DNA from: Bacillus cereus group sp. RP43
Lineage (GTDB): Bacteria > Bacillota > Bacilli > Bacillales > Bacillaceae_G
Assembly: GCF_040459645.1 (NCBI RefSeq)
Contig: NZ_JARVHQ010000001.1
Location: 2,108,001-2,172,000, forward strand
Reading direction: 5' to 3'
Length of the DNA stretch: 64,000 bases
The notes beneath the pieces were generated by a model, which saw only the letters and a program-made list of their open reading frames with translations, did no database searches and was not told the origin of the DNA. The position numbers and the translations under genes are program-made. Of the stretch, positions 52,203 through 61,527 are shown piece after piece. Positions within the stretch are counted from its first letter, which is position 1. Every line of letters starts with the position of its first letter.

Positions 52203-53450
52203 TTGGCAAAAATCCGACCGTTTCGGGCCATTCGTCCAGTAGAAGAAAAAGCAGCGGAAGTTGCAGCTTTACCGTATGACGTATTAAATAGTGAAGAAGC
52301 AAGAGAGGTTGTAAAAGGGAATCCGTATTCTTTCTTACACGTTGATAAAGCAGAAATTGATTTAGACCCGGCACTTTCACCGTACGATGATCGTGTATAT
52401 GAAAAAGCGGGTGAAAATTTAAATCGATTTATACGAGAAGAAGTGTTCACTCAAGACGAAGAGCCAGCGTTATACATTTATGAACTGACGATGCAAGGAA
52501 GAACGCAGTCAGGCCTTGTCGTTTGTACATCGATTGATGAGTATGAAGATGATACAATTAAAAAACATGAAAGAACACGTCATGAAAAAGAACTAGATCG
52601 CATTCGCCACGTAGATGTGTGTGACGCAAATACAGGTCCTATCTTTTTAACATATCGTACAAAAGAAGAGATAAAGCGTTTCATTGCCAGTTGGAAAGAA
52701 GAACATGCGCCAATCTATACATTTACAGCAGAAGACGGCGTTAGGCACGTTGCTTGGAAAATAGCTGATGAAGAAGTAATTGCAAGTTTAGTAAACTTAT
52801 TTGAAGATATTCCTAACTTGTATATTGCAGACGGACATCACCGCTCTGCATCAGCGGCAAAAGTAGGACTAATGCGAAGAGAACAATATCCGAATTATAC
52901 AGGAGAAGAGGAATTTAATTTCTTCTTATCTGTTTTATTCCCTCATGATGAACTATCTATTTGGGACTATAACCGAGTTGTAAAAGACTTAAACGGATTA
53001 TCAGAAGAACAGTTTTTAAAGCAAATTGCACAATACTTTTATGTAGAAGAAGCAACTGTTTCTCCGTATAAACCAAATGAGCCGAAATCATTTGGAATGT
53101 ATGTAAACGAGAAGTGGTATAAGCTCAATGTGAAAGAGGAAACGTTTGATGCGAATGATCTCGTGAAAGGTTTAGATGTATCTATTCTGCAAGATCATTT
53201 ATTAAGTCAAGTACTTGAAATACATGATCCGCGATCTGATTCACGCATCGATTTTGTAGGAGGAATCCGCGGATTAGAAGAACTAGAACGCCTTGTAAAG
53301 AGCGGTGCATATAAAGCAGCATTCTCATTATATCCGACATCAATGGAAGCTTTATTAGCAATTGCAGACGCTGGAGAAGTTATGCCGCCAAAATCAACGT
53401 GGTTTGAACCGAAACTGCGCAGCGGGTTGTTTGTACATTCGTTAAAATAA
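52203..53450 (+). CDS. DUF1015 protein in the serine operon
   Basis: 415 residues from TTG 52203 after AAGGAGAGAGG. Family start AKIRPFRAIRPVEEKAAEVA, then PYDVLNSEEAREVVKGNPYS, KHERTRHEKELDRIRHVDV, the motif LYIADGHHRSASAAKVGLM near residue 210, and the C-terminal FSLYPTSMEALLAIADAGE, MPPKSTWFEPKLRSG. The DGHHR element recalls the catalytic loop of the ParB/sulfiredoxin-like fold used by free-serine kinases (SerK, SbnI), so a role in serine phosphate metabolism is a reasonable guess, not shown. Third gene of serC-serA; a terminator follows at 53470. Confidence 0.85.
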   Translation: MAKIRPFRAIRPVEEKAAEVAALPYDVLNSEEAREVVKGNPYSFLHVDKAEIDLDPALSPYDDRVYEKAGENLNRFIREEVFTQDEEPALYIYELTMQGRTQSGLVVCTSIDEYEDDTIKKHERTRHEKELDRIRHVDVCDANTGPIFLTYRTKEEIKRFIASWKEEHAPIYTFTAEDGVRHVAWKIADEEVIASLVNLFEDIPNLYIADGHHRSASAAKVGLMRREQYPNYTGEEEFNFFLSVLFPHDELSIWDYNRVVKDLNGLSEEQFLKQIAQYFYVEEATVSPYKPNEPKSFGMYVNEKWYKLNVKEETFDANDLVKGLDVSILQDHLLSQVLEIHDPRSDSRIDFVGGIRGLEELERLVKSGAYKAAFSLYPTSMEALLAIADAGEVMPPKSTWFEPKLRSGLFVHSLK

Positions 53451-53469
53451 ATATAGACTTCTTTAGATT

Positions 53470-53506
53470 GAAAAACCGAAATGATTTTTAGTTTCGGTTT
53501 TTCTTA
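53470..53506 (+). terminator. Terminator of the ser operon
   Basis: AAAAACCGAAA...TTTCGGTTTTTCTT. Confidence 0.85.
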
Positions 53507-53536
53507 TTATAAAAGTTCCTTTGAGGAGGGGTATAG

Positions 53537-53914
53537 ATGAAATTACAAGTAGGCGAAAAAATCACCTTTGAACGAACTTTTACGAAAGAAGATGTTGTGT
53601 TATTTACGGAAGTATCGAAAGATGAAGGGGTTCATCATGTTACACCAGATGAGCAGGGGAGATTTGTTGTACAAGGGCTGTTAACATCAACACTACCTAC
53701 AAAAATTGGCGGTGACTATAACGTACTAGCTCGCAAGATGGATTTTGAATTTATGCGTCCTGTGTTGAGCGGTGATACAATTCGTTGTGACGTAACTATT
53801 GAACAATTTGAGCTCGATGAAAAAAATCGCACAAAAATTATTGCGATGTTTATATGTAGGAATCAACTTGAAAAGGAAGTGTTGAAGGGAAGTTTTTCGG
53901 GGATTATTCTTTAA
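53537..53914 (+). CDS. MaoC-like hot-dog-fold protein
   Basis: 125 residues. LQVGEKITFERTFTKEDVVL then FTEVSKDEGVHH is the MaoC/R-hydratase opening, and VVQGLLTSTLPTKIGGDYNV, MDFEFMRPVLSGDTIRCDVT the hot-dog helix and strands. The usual catalytic Asp/His pair (D...NxxH) appears as DEGVHHV. Likely a (3R)-hydroxyacyl-CoA dehydratase-like or thioesterase-like enzyme. GAGGAGGGG precedes the ATG. Independent of the ser operon. Confidence 0.8.
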   Translation: MKLQVGEKITFERTFTKEDVVLFTEVSKDEGVHHVTPDEQGRFVVQGLLTSTLPTKIGGDYNVLARKMDFEFMRPVLSGDTIRCDVTIEQFELDEKNRTKIIAMFICRNQLEKEVLKGSFSGIIL

Positions 53915-54089
53915 TTGATAGGAAAAGTAATGAATAGGTGAGGGCACGATGTCTCTCGATCTTAGATTTTTAATTCCACCATAACGAAAATTTTATGCAT
54001 CGTTGAATACTGATAATAAGACGTTATGTAATATACTCTGTTCTTTTCTTAACTAATAGAAGAATAGTTGAATAAGCTCGTCAACAAAA

Positions 54090-54123
54090 AAAGGACATTC
54101 CTAGTATTACAAGAAATGTCCTT
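54090..54123. terminator. Terminator of the DUF3224 gene
   Basis: AAAAAGGACATT...AATGTCCTTT between the MaoC-like and DUF3224 genes, with T-runs on the minus strand. Confidence 0.75.
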
Positions 54124-54132
54124 TCCACTAAA

Positions 54133-54543
54133 TTATAGGATATTTTGCTGAAATTCAAACTCTAAAATCAGTTTACTAGTTTGACCTGTAAACTGATAAT
54201 GATAGGACCCTCTCAGATTTTCTAAGTTACCAGTAGCTTTAATAATTGTTCCTGGGGAATCTAGATTTCCTTTATCAAATTTTCCTTGCTCTATAGCTGT
54301 AAGTGTCCCTTGTTGTCCCTTGTAAACTCCTTCAAAGTGTAAAAAGCCAGAAATTTTAGCAGTAGCTAAGTGACCATCATTTATATTTGAGTCTAAATAA
54401 TATAATAAGTATTCAACAAAAGCCTTTCCTTTTAATTCACCATCAATATCATATTCGACATGGGCAATATTAATAGGGAAATCTTTTTTAGTATCATCGA
54501 TTGGTTTTTCATCCCATTTACTTACTGTAAATGTTACTTCCAT
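54133..54543 (-). CDS. DUF3224 protein
   Basis: 136 residues, one beta-barrel-like domain: TFTVSKWDEKPIDDTKKDFP, AHVEYDIDGELKGKAFVEYL, GFLHFEGVYKGQQGTLTAIE and GTIIKATGNLENLRGSYHYQ. The family is named DUF3224 and has no known function. No signal peptide. AAAGGGGGA precedes the ATG. Confidence 0.85.
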   Translation of the reverse strand: MEVTFTVSKWDEKPIDDTKKDFPINIAHVEYDIDGELKGKAFVEYLLYYLDSNINDGHLATAKISGFLHFEGVYKGQQGTLTAIEQGKFDKGNLDSPGTIIKATGNLENLRGSYHYQFTGQTSKLILEFEFQQNIL

Positions 54544-54669
54544 ACACGTAAATCCCCCTTTATCATTAGATAAGTAATATCCCTAAAATGAAAAAATACG
54601 CTATTCTTCCTCTAGGATCAGGAAAACATAATTATAAAACTTATGGCTATACTTATTTAAAGTTTTCCT

Positions 54670-55701
54670 TTATTCCACGCCACTCTCTAAAATAGAGAAA
54701 GATCCATTTTCACAATCAATTTCTGCCATCGCGCCGTAAGGTAAAATAAACTTCGGCTCGGTATGGCCAAAATTCAAATTATAAAGAATCGGCAAATCTA
54801 ATAAATTATGCTCCTTCATTACTTGCAGTATTTCATGTTTATATTCTTCATAATACATTTCGTCTTTTGGTTTACCAAAAATGATGCCCCTTGCTTTTTG
54901 CAGAATGCCTTGTGCTGCATAATTTCGTAACCAATACTTTATATAGCTTGGTTCTGGATGGTCTTCAGAAGTTTCAAAGAAAAGGATACAATTCTCCCAA
55001 TGTTTTTTCTCAGGCCAAAGCTCCGTTCCTTTTGCAAATTCCAATACTTCTATACAACCACCAATTAAGCGTCCTTGTACGGTAGTAAAGCCTTGAAGTA
55101 GTTCATAGCCATTGTTTTGTTGCATCGTACGCCTTGTATCTTTATTTATCTCTATCCATTCTAAACGCTCGCTCGTCCATTCATGAGCTGGTTGAATTTC
55201 GCCAATAACTTCATTTGAAAATAGAGTTCGATTTACCATTTCAATTGTATAAGGATCCATCTCTATATTTTCGGCAAAATCAGTTAAAATGGCTGGACCG
55301 TAAAAAGAGGAGATTCCTGCTTTATGGCAAAACAAATGTGAAACGGTAACGTCAGAGTACCCCATAAAAATTTTCGGATTTTCACGTATCACATTAAAAT
55401 CTATATAAGGAAGTAAGCGGATGCTATCTTCACCGCCAATATTGGCAATAATTGCTTTCACGCGTGTATCTTTAAATGCTGTCATTAAATCTTCCGCACG
55501 AGCCTTTGGGTTGTTATAAATGAATTCGCTACCTTTTAAACTATTAGGCATTGGGATAACCGTAAGACCGAAAACTTCTTCTAATCTTTTCACTCCTTGT
55601 TCATAACGCCATCTTATCTCAGAATCACCTGCACCTCCCCATGAAGGACTTACTGTTGCCACAATATCACCTGGCTGTAATCTGTTTGGTTTTATTAACA
55701 T
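54670..55701 (-). CDS. S66-family LD-carboxypeptidase (MccF-like)
   Basis: 343 residues. RLQPGDIVATVSPSWGGAGD opens it; NIGGEDSIRLLPYIDF and IFMGYSDVTVSHLFCHKAGI carry the oxyanion loop and the catalytic Ser of the GYSD motif. LIGGCIEVLEFAKGTELW, CILFFETSED (catalytic Glu) and NFGHTEPKFILPYGA (catalytic His) complete the triad. S66 enzymes trim the terminal D-Ala of murein tetrapeptides or inactivate microcin C7. The length and PEPSYIKYWLRN insertion favour the MccF-like branch. Cytoplasmic, monocistronic. Confidence 0.88.
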   Translation of the reverse strand: MLIKPNRLQPGDIVATVSPSWGGAGDSEIRWRYEQGVKRLEEVFGLTVIPMPNSLKGSEFIYNNPKARAEDLMTAFKDTRVKAIIANIGGEDSIRLLPYIDFNVIRENPKIFMGYSDVTVSHLFCHKAGISSFYGPAILTDFAENIEMDPYTIEMVNRTLFSNEVIGEIQPAHEWTSERLEWIEINKDTRRTMQQNNGYELLQGFTTVQGRLIGGCIEVLEFAKGTELWPEKKHWENCILFFETSEDHPEPSYIKYWLRNYAAQGILQKARGIIFGKPKDEMYYEEYKHEILQVMKEHNLLDLPILYNLNFGHTEPKFILPYGAMAEIDCENGSFSILESGVE

Positions 55702-55973
55702 GTTAACTCCGCTCCTACATAATGTAATGGACTACGATTATACAAACTGTAGCATTGAAAAATATGATGCATCACATTATTTTCTTCATCATCAATCCGT
55801 TTACCTGCCAGTATTCAAGAATTCAGTCTTAGTGTTGAGTATATTTAAAAGTTACAGTATGCAACATTGCATAAGAAAGATAGTTGCTATTTTGCACAAC
55901 GTGTAACTATAATGGTTACAGGTTGGTCGTATCCAATCAAAAAATATAATCATCATGAATGGAGAGGTTACAT

Positions 55974-56615
55974 ATGGGTATGAAAAAATTAATTTTAGCA
56001 GGTGCTTTAGGGATCGCAGCATTATCAGGAACGAATTTACCAGGATTAGAACTGTCAAAAGCGAGTGCCGCTTCTATGGAATCCAATTTCTCGACGTTAG
56101 AAGGACGAGTAATAGAAGTAGATAAAGGTGTAATTGTTGTAAAATCTAAGCAATATGAGGAGCCTGTTAGTATATACATGGATTCCTTTTCAAATGTGAA
56201 AGTAGGAGATGAAGTAAAAGCTACTGGATCTATGATGCGTAATTTTACAGAATATATGGTTGCAACTGCAATTGAAAATACAACAAACAAGTTAGGCATG
56301 CACATGAAAGAAGACGGTTCTCCTGATTATGTGATTGGAGAAGTATCAAAAATAGGGACGATGGAAGATGAGGGAGACGGTGCTACTAAATATGTCGTAG
56401 TTGAGTATCCATCGCTAAATGGGAAGAAAGATATTATTGACGTTTTCTTAACAAAGGGACAAGTATTTAATACGGGTGAGAAAGTGAAAATTGATATGAA
56501 GTATGTGGGCTGGGGTGGAAGTTCTATTAACTGGAACACAACGGACAACATTGAAAAAGTTCATGAGGTAAAGAGCAACGTTGAAAATAATGATGATGTT
56601 TGGATTTGGTCTTAA
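55974..56615 (+). CDS. Secreted protein with two OB-like domains, unknown function
   Basis: 213 residues from ATG 55974 after GGAGAGG. Signal peptide MGMKKLILAGALGIAALSGT. First domain: LEGRVIEVDKGVIVVKSKQY, FSNVKVGDEVKATGSMMRNF. Second domain: IGEVSKIGTMEDEGDGATKY, VFNTGEKVKIDMKYVGWGGS. Both have the short-strand pattern of DUF3221/OB-fold secreted Bacillus proteins. No function can be named. A terminator follows at 56649. Confidence 0.7.
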   Translation: MGMKKLILAGALGIAALSGTNLPGLELSKASAASMESNFSTLEGRVIEVDKGVIVVKSKQYEEPVSIYMDSFSNVKVGDEVKATGSMMRNFTEYMVATAIENTTNKLGMHMKEDGSPDYVIGEVSKIGTMEDEGDGATKYVVVEYPSLNGKKDIIDVFLTKGQVFNTGEKVKIDMKYVGWGGSSINWNTTDNIEKVHEVKSNVENNDDVWIWS

Positions 56616-56648
56616 TTAGACGCTTGTAAATAACAAATGTATCATGCA

Positions 56649-56697
56649 GTACCCATCGAATCATCATATGTATGATAATTCGATGGGTACTTTTTTG
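56649..56697 (+). terminator. Terminator
   Basis: GTACCCATCGAAT...ATTCGATGGGTAC then TTTTTTG. Confidence 0.85.
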
Positions 56698-56796
56698 TTT
56701 TATGTTTTTTTGAGAATAACGGATTTTCGATTAGAATATGATGTTAATACTGGAGCGAAGGTGAAAAAAAAACAATATGGAAAGAGGTGTTTAAGG

Positions 56797-57066
56797 GTGG
56801 AGCGAGATGAGGTTTATTTACGAGCTAAAAAAAGGGTAGAGAATTTACAAGCGTTTTATATTCATTTAACGGTCTATATACTAGTGAACTTAATGCTTTT
56901 TATTATAAATATAAGCTCTGATTCAAGTAAATTATGGTTTTTATATCCACTGGCAGGTTGGGGGATCGGTATCGTTATACACGGTTTGACAACTTTTCCA
57001 GTTGGGATATTCGGAAAAGAGTGGGAAGAACGAAAGATTAAAGAATATATGGAGAAAGATAAGTAA
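56797..57066 (+). CDS. 2TM-domain protein
   Basis: 89 residues from GTG 56797, seven bases after GAGGTG. ERDEVYLRAKKRVENLQAFY then IHLTVYILVNLMLFIINISS and FLYPLAGWGIGIVIHGLTTF, ending GIFGKEWEERKIKEYMEK: exactly the 2TM domain, in which an amphipathic helix with RAxxRV precedes two membrane helices and a KxWEExKIKE tail. It is often found next to sensor kinases; here it stands alone. The in-frame ATG at 56644 lies in the preceding terminator and is rejected. Confidence 0.85.
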   Translation: MERDEVYLRAKKRVENLQAFYIHLTVYILVNLMLFIINISSDSSKLWFLYPLAGWGIGIVIHGLTTFPVGIFGKEWEERKIKEYMEKDK

Positions 57067-57405
57067 ATTTATTTCTGGAATGTATGAATATAAATCTCTG
57101 GGATCAAATGTTTGATGCGAAGTCTATTCTATAGCTTCGCCTATTTGTTTTGTATTCGAAGTTTGTGCGAGTGAGTGTTCATATTCATTTTTTTAGCATC
57201 AACTGCATGTGAAATCAAAACTTTACTTGTAGTACATAATAAATACAGTTGTTTTACTTTTTAAATTACATGTGGATATAGGATAAAGTTGTTTTATCAT
57301 CCTATATTAAAATAAAAATAAACCACTGTTCGATTTGAATATTCCACGATATAATGGTGAGAGTTTATGACAGAATAAATATTTACATAAGAAGTGAGGT
57401 ACTGT
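57067..57405. other. Intergenic region
   Basis: A GCGAAG...CTTCGC hairpin (57117-57140) may end the 2TM transcript. Otherwise nothing recognisable. Confidence 0.5.
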
Positions 57406-58245
57406 ATGAAAAAAAGAACGACAGACATTATTTTTATTATTATTGGTGCATTTCTTTTTGCGTTAGGTGTCAATTTGTTTGTTATCCCGAACGAGTTTGG
57501 TGAGGGTGGAGTAACAGGTATCACGATTATTACGTACTATTTATTTGAGTGGTCACCAGGTTTAGTTAACTTAATTTTAAATGCGATTTTGTTAATAGCT
57601 GGTTATAAATTTTTAAATAAGATTACAACAATTTATACGATTATCGCTGTAGTTACGAACTCGCTATTCCTTCATTTGACAGAAGGTTGGACGATTGCTT
57701 CGGATGAAATGCTTGTAAATGCCATTTTCGGAGGAATATTTATTGGGTGCGGGATTGGTCTAATCATTCGCGTTGGCGGAACAACAGCAGGTACTACCAT
57801 CTTAGCAAGGATGACACATAAGTACTTAGGCTGGAGCATTAGTTATGGTCTATTGTTCTTCGATCTAATTGTTGCGTTTTCATCTTATTTCATCATTGGT
57901 GCAGAAAAACTGATGCTGACAATTATTATGCTATATGTAGGAACGAAAGTGATGGAATTTGTAATTGAAGGTTTAAATCCGAAAAAGGCTATTACGATTA
58001 TTTCTGATAACCCGAATGAAATTGCCGGGAAGGTGACTACCTTAATGGGCAGAGGGGTTACCGTGTACTCAGGTCATGGCTATTACACAAAAACTCCGAA
58101 GGAAATTCTTTATATTGTTATTAATAAGCAAGAAGTAGTGAAGCTAAAACGGATTGTTCAAACTACGGATCCGGCTGCGTTTATCGCTATACATGATGTT
58201 CGTGACGTATTTGGAGAAGGATTTGTTGATATTTCTAAAGCTTAG
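57406..58245 (+). CDS. yitT: YitT-family membrane protein
   Basis: 279 residues from ATG 57406 after GTGAGG. Five or six helices (IIFIIIGAFLFALGVNLFVI, LVNLILNAILLIAGYKFLNK, IFGGIFIGCGIGLIIRVGGT) and the conserved GEGGVTGITI and VGGTTAGTTILARM loops. A cytoplasmic C-terminal DUF2179 domain follows (AITIISDNPNEIAGKVTTLM, GRGVTVYSGHGYYTK). Function unresolved; members are widespread in bacilli in several paralogues. Confidence 0.92.
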   Translation: MKKRTTDIIFIIIGAFLFALGVNLFVIPNEFGEGGVTGITIITYYLFEWSPGLVNLILNAILLIAGYKFLNKITTIYTIIAVVTNSLFLHLTEGWTIASDEMLVNAIFGGIFIGCGIGLIIRVGGTTAGTTILARMTHKYLGWSISYGLLFFDLIVAFSSYFIIGAEKLMLTIIMLYVGTKVMEFVIEGLNPKKAITIISDNPNEIAGKVTTLMGRGVTVYSGHGYYTKTPKEILYIVINKQEVVKLKRIVQTTDPAAFIAIHDVRDVFGEGFVDISKA

Positions 58246-58286
58246 AACTTATTTTTCATTAAAATAATCTTAATACTAAAACGTGA

Positions 58287-58330
58287 GAATCTATTTTGAA
58301 TAATCTTTTTTCAAAATAGATTCTTTTTAT
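58287..58330 (+). terminator. Terminator of yitT
   Basis: GAATCTATTTTGA...TCAAAATAGATTC then TTTTTA. Confidence 0.85.
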
Positions 58331-58473
58331 TTATCTTAAAATGTTGGCTTGTAGATTATTATTTATCAACTCTTATTCAAAAAAACTAATAGCAGTTTGT
58401 TTTTCTTTTTCTTGCAAAAAGTACAATTGTTTCTTAATGTAAGAATGTAGAAGGATGAACAAGAGAGGGTTTA

Positions 58474-59151
58474 ATGAAGATGATACATATTTTATTAGCT
58501 GATGATGATAAGCATATTAGAGAGTTATTACATTACCATGTACAAAAAGAGGGGTTTAAAGTTTTTGAGGCTGAAGATGGAAAGGTAGCTCAAGGCATAT
58601 TAGAGAAAGAAAATATTCATCTTGCGATAGTGGATATTATGATGCCGTTTATTGATGGCTATACGTTATGTGAAGAAATCAGGAAGTATCATGATATACC
58701 TGTAATTTTATTAACTGCAAAAGATCAGTTAGTTGATAAAGAAAAAGGGTTCATTTCTGGCACAGACGATTATATTGTAAAGCCATTTGAACCAGCTGAA
58801 GTAATTTTCCGCATGAAAGCATTGTTGCGTCGTTATCAAATGCTTAGTGCTGATATTATTACACTCCACGGAACGACAATTGACCGAAAAGGGTTTGAGG
58901 TGAAGTGTAACGGTCAAACGATTTTACTACCGCTGAAGGAATTTGAGTTATTATCACAACTTGCTAGTTATCCTGGAAGAACATTCTCGAGAGAAGAATT
59001 AATTGAATTAGTATGGGGAATGGATTTTGAAGGGGACGAACGGACAGTTGATGTTCATGTAAAACGTCTTAGAGATCGTTTTTCAAAACGAACAGATGAT
59101 TTTCAAATTACGACAGTGCGCGGGCTCGGTTATAAGTTGGAGTTGAAATAA
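58474..59151 (+). CDS. hssR: OmpR-family response regulator, HssR-like
   Basis: 225 residues. Receiver domain: HILLADDDKHIRELLHYHVQ, phospho-Asp in LAIVDIMMPFIDGYT, and Lys in DYIVKPFEP. Winged helix: LPLKEFELLSQLASYPGRTF, SREELIELVWGMDFEGDERT, VDVHVKRLRDRF. The sequence looks like heme-responsive HssR. GAGAGGG lies close to ATG 58474; ATG 58480 is an alternative. It is one base from the kinase gene, so they form one operon. The usual target operon hrtAB is not in the window. Confidence 0.85.
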   Translation: MKMIHILLADDDKHIRELLHYHVQKEGFKVFEAEDGKVAQGILEKENIHLAIVDIMMPFIDGYTLCEEIRKYHDIPVILLTAKDQLVDKEKGFISGTDDYIVKPFEPAEVIFRMKALLRRYQMLSADIITLHGTTIDRKGFEVKCNGQTILLPLKEFELLSQLASYPGRTFSREELIELVWGMDFEGDERTVDVHVKRLRDRFSKRTDDFQITTVRGLGYKLELK

Positions 59152-59152
59152 G

Positions 59153-60529
59153 ATGAAATCATTGTATTCTAGATTTGTTTTTATGACGGTTGGGATTATG
59201 CTACTTAGTAGTATAATTGGCTTTTTATTAACAAATGTATATTATCAGGTGAAGTTAAAACCGTACAATAGTGAAAAGATTTTAATGTATGCTGAGGAAG
59301 TAAAATCATTATACGAAAAACAAAGTGAAGAAAATAAAGAGGCATACTTACAGTCAATTGCGAAATTAGGATATGAAATTTATATTGTAGATGACCAAAA
59401 GAATGGAAAGCGCATCGGGAATGCGTTTCGTAAGATAACAATTAGTGATGCTACAGTTCATAAAGTACTGCAAGGTGAAACGTATAATGGTGTTTCCACA
59501 TATCCAACCCGCCTCTTTATTACAGGATTTTTCGATAATGAATTAATTAATAGTGTAGGTGTCCCGTTAAAACATGGTGATAAACAATACGCTTTATTCA
59601 TTCGTCCTGACATTCAGCAACAATTTGGTGAGATGAGAATTTTTCTAGCGGTGTTACTTGGTTTCATCGTTGTATTAAGTATCATTTTTATAGCGATTGC
59701 AGCAGGGTATATTGTGCGTCCTATTCGAACATTTACGAAAGCTACCAAAAAGATTGCAAGTGGTGAATATGATATTGAATTAGATGAAAACCGAAAAGAT
59801 GAAATTGGTACACTAGCGACTAATTTTCAAAAGATGACAAAGAGTATTAAAGAATTAGATCAAATGAGACAAGAGTTCGTTTCTAACGTTTCTCATGAAT
59901 TTCAATCACCGCTTTCTTCGATACAAGGTTTTTCGAAAACATTACAGTCGGAGAATATGAGTGAAGAGGAAAGAAAACGTTACTTGAAAATTATTGAGGG
60001 TGAAAGTAAGCGGATGTCTAGTTTATGTAAACAGTTACTTACGCTCGCTTCATTAGATAAAGAAGAGAAAGTTCTACAAATTAAAGAGTTTCACTTACAA
60101 AAGCAAATTAAAGACGTCATTTTTATGCTTGAATGGAAATGGCGTGAAAAAGATATAGCCGTCGAATTTGATGTGCCAGACATCGTCATAAAAGGTGACG
60201 AAAACTTACTTCATCAAGTATGGAGTAATATTTTCACGAATAGCATTAAGTTTTCGAACGATGGCGGAACGATTGAATTTGCTGTAGAAGAATTAGAGTC
60301 TAGCGTTATAATCTCTATATCAGATAACGGAATTGGTATGGAAAAAGAAGAAATGGATCGTATTTTTGATCGTTTTTACAAAGTAGACACAGCAAGGGCA
60401 AGAAACGTAGAAGGTAGCGGCTTAGGATTATCGATTGTACAGAAAATTGTTGAACTGCATCAAGGAACCGTTTCGGTATATAGTACGAAAGGGGAAGGGA
60501 CGACTGTTCGGGTTGAGTTTCCGAAATAG
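59153..60529 (+). CDS. hssS: Sensor histidine kinase, HssS-like
   Basis: 458 residues. First helix VFMTVGIMLLSSIIGFLLTN, an extracellular sensor loop of about 130 residues (GYEIYIVDDQKNGKRIGNAF, PTRLFITGFFDNELINSVGV), then helix FLAVLLGFIVVLSIIFIAIA. HAMP at about 190-240, HisKA with FVSNVSHEFQSPLSSIQGFS (phospho-His), then N-box NIFTNSIKFSNDGG, SDNGIGMEKEEMDRIFDRFY and GSGLGLSIV. The extracellular loop matches the HssS group that senses heme toxicity. It follows hssR directly and is followed by a terminator. Confidence 0.88.
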   Translation: MKSLYSRFVFMTVGIMLLSSIIGFLLTNVYYQVKLKPYNSEKILMYAEEVKSLYEKQSEENKEAYLQSIAKLGYEIYIVDDQKNGKRIGNAFRKITISDATVHKVLQGETYNGVSTYPTRLFITGFFDNELINSVGVPLKHGDKQYALFIRPDIQQQFGEMRIFLAVLLGFIVVLSIIFIAIAAGYIVRPIRTFTKATKKIASGEYDIELDENRKDEIGTLATNFQKMTKSIKELDQMRQEFVSNVSHEFQSPLSSIQGFSKTLQSENMSEEERKRYLKIIEGESKRMSSLCKQLLTLASLDKEEKVLQIKEFHLQKQIKDVIFMLEWKWREKDIAVEFDVPDIVIKGDENLLHQVWSNIFTNSIKFSNDGGTIEFAVEELESSVIISISDNGIGMEKEEMDRIFDRFYKVDTARARNVEGSGLGLSIVQKIVELHQGTVSVYSTKGEGTTVRVEFPK

Positions 60530-60537
60530 ATGGAAAG

Positions 60538-60573
60538 GAAGAGGCTGTTTTTGGAACAGCCTCTTTTTTATTT
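60538..60573 (+). terminator. Terminator of hssRS
   Basis: AGAGGCTGTT-tttgg-AACAGCCTCTTTTTT. Confidence 0.9.
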
Positions 60574-60765
60574 TTATCGATTGGTCGATATATTATCACT
60601 TACGTGCAAAGTGACAAAAAGTTATTAAAAAAAAGCGAGTCCTTCTATTCCACAATTGGATCAGTTTGTGGAATAAGATTAGCAGGAAGTTTATTTGAAA
60701 ATGTAGAATCTCTACAGAGTTATAAGGATTTTATTGAAACTTTAACTATTTAGGGGGATATTACT

Positions 60766-61236
60766 TTGAAACGAATTGACTTGTTTTTAAACGGACTAGA
60801 TTCCACATTCGATAAAGAGAGTTGGTATGCACCGTTTAAACATGCTATAGAAGGACTTACAGCCGAACAGGCTATCTGGAAACCAGATGGAGAGGCAATT
60901 AAAACCATTTGGGAGAACGTTAATCATCTCATTTATTACAAAGAGAGACTTGCAGCAAACTTGGAAGGCCGTGAATGGATACATAATCTCGACGGTGATG
61001 AAACCTTTTATCTTACCAATCAATCTAATGATGATAAGGAATGGAAGAAAGTCGTTGAACGTTCTGAAAATGCCCAACGTAATTTAAGACAGGCATTGAG
61101 TGCAATTTCCGAAAAAGAGCTTGAGCAAAGTTCACTTGAGGGTAAATTACTAGACATCATGCTTCATGATGCTTATCATACAGGCCAAATTATGCAATTA
61201 AGAAAAATGCAGGGATCATGGCCATCAAATCGTTGA
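60766..61236 (+). CDS. DinB-superfamily protein
   Basis: 156 residues from TTG 60766 after GGGGGATA. A four-helix bundle with metal-ligand histidines in WENVNHLIYYKERLA and LHDAYHTGQIMQLRK; PFKHAIEGLTAEQAIWKPDG opens the domain. Possibly a thiol-dependent metalloenzyme (bacillithiol transferase-like) or an unknown metal protein. The 60574-60765 leader has an ATTCCACAA...TTGTGGAAT palindrome (60646-60677) of unknown role. Confidence 0.85.
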   Translation: MKRIDLFLNGLDSTFDKESWYAPFKHAIEGLTAEQAIWKPDGEAIKTIWENVNHLIYYKERLAANLEGREWIHNLDGDETFYLTNQSNDDKEWKKVVERSENAQRNLRQALSAISEKELEQSSLEGKLLDIMLHDAYHTGQIMQLRKMQGSWPSNR

Positions 61237-61359
61237 ATGAACGTTTTAGTTATTCCATTAAAGGGTGCTATTTTTGAATAAAACTTAGGTTTTTAAACGA
61301 TTTTATTGCTATATTTTTAGTGTTGTGAAGTATCTTGCATCTAAAATAAAACAGGCATA

Positions 61360-61387
61360 ACCCCGTCCTAAATTTAGAACGGGGGTT
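61360..61387. repeat. ACCCCG palindrome, copy 2
   Basis: ACCCCGTCCTAAATTTAGAA then CGGGGGTT, preceded by GCATA as in copy 1 at 8641. It lies in a gene-free stretch (61237-61527). Confidence 0.7.
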
Positions 61388-61527
61388 AGTTATGGAGGAG
61401 AAAGCATTAAATAATACACCATTTTTCGGTAGTGAAAAATAAAATGGATTTGGTGGACTGTTGAACAAGTCCGAAACTTATATAATGTTAAATTCGTCTA
61501 ATCTTATAAAGATAAGGTGTGTAGCTA

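Noticed and set aside
56644..56796. Longer start for the 2TM protein
   Set aside because: The extension lies within the preceding terminator; GTG 56797 has a proper ribosome site and matches the domain start.
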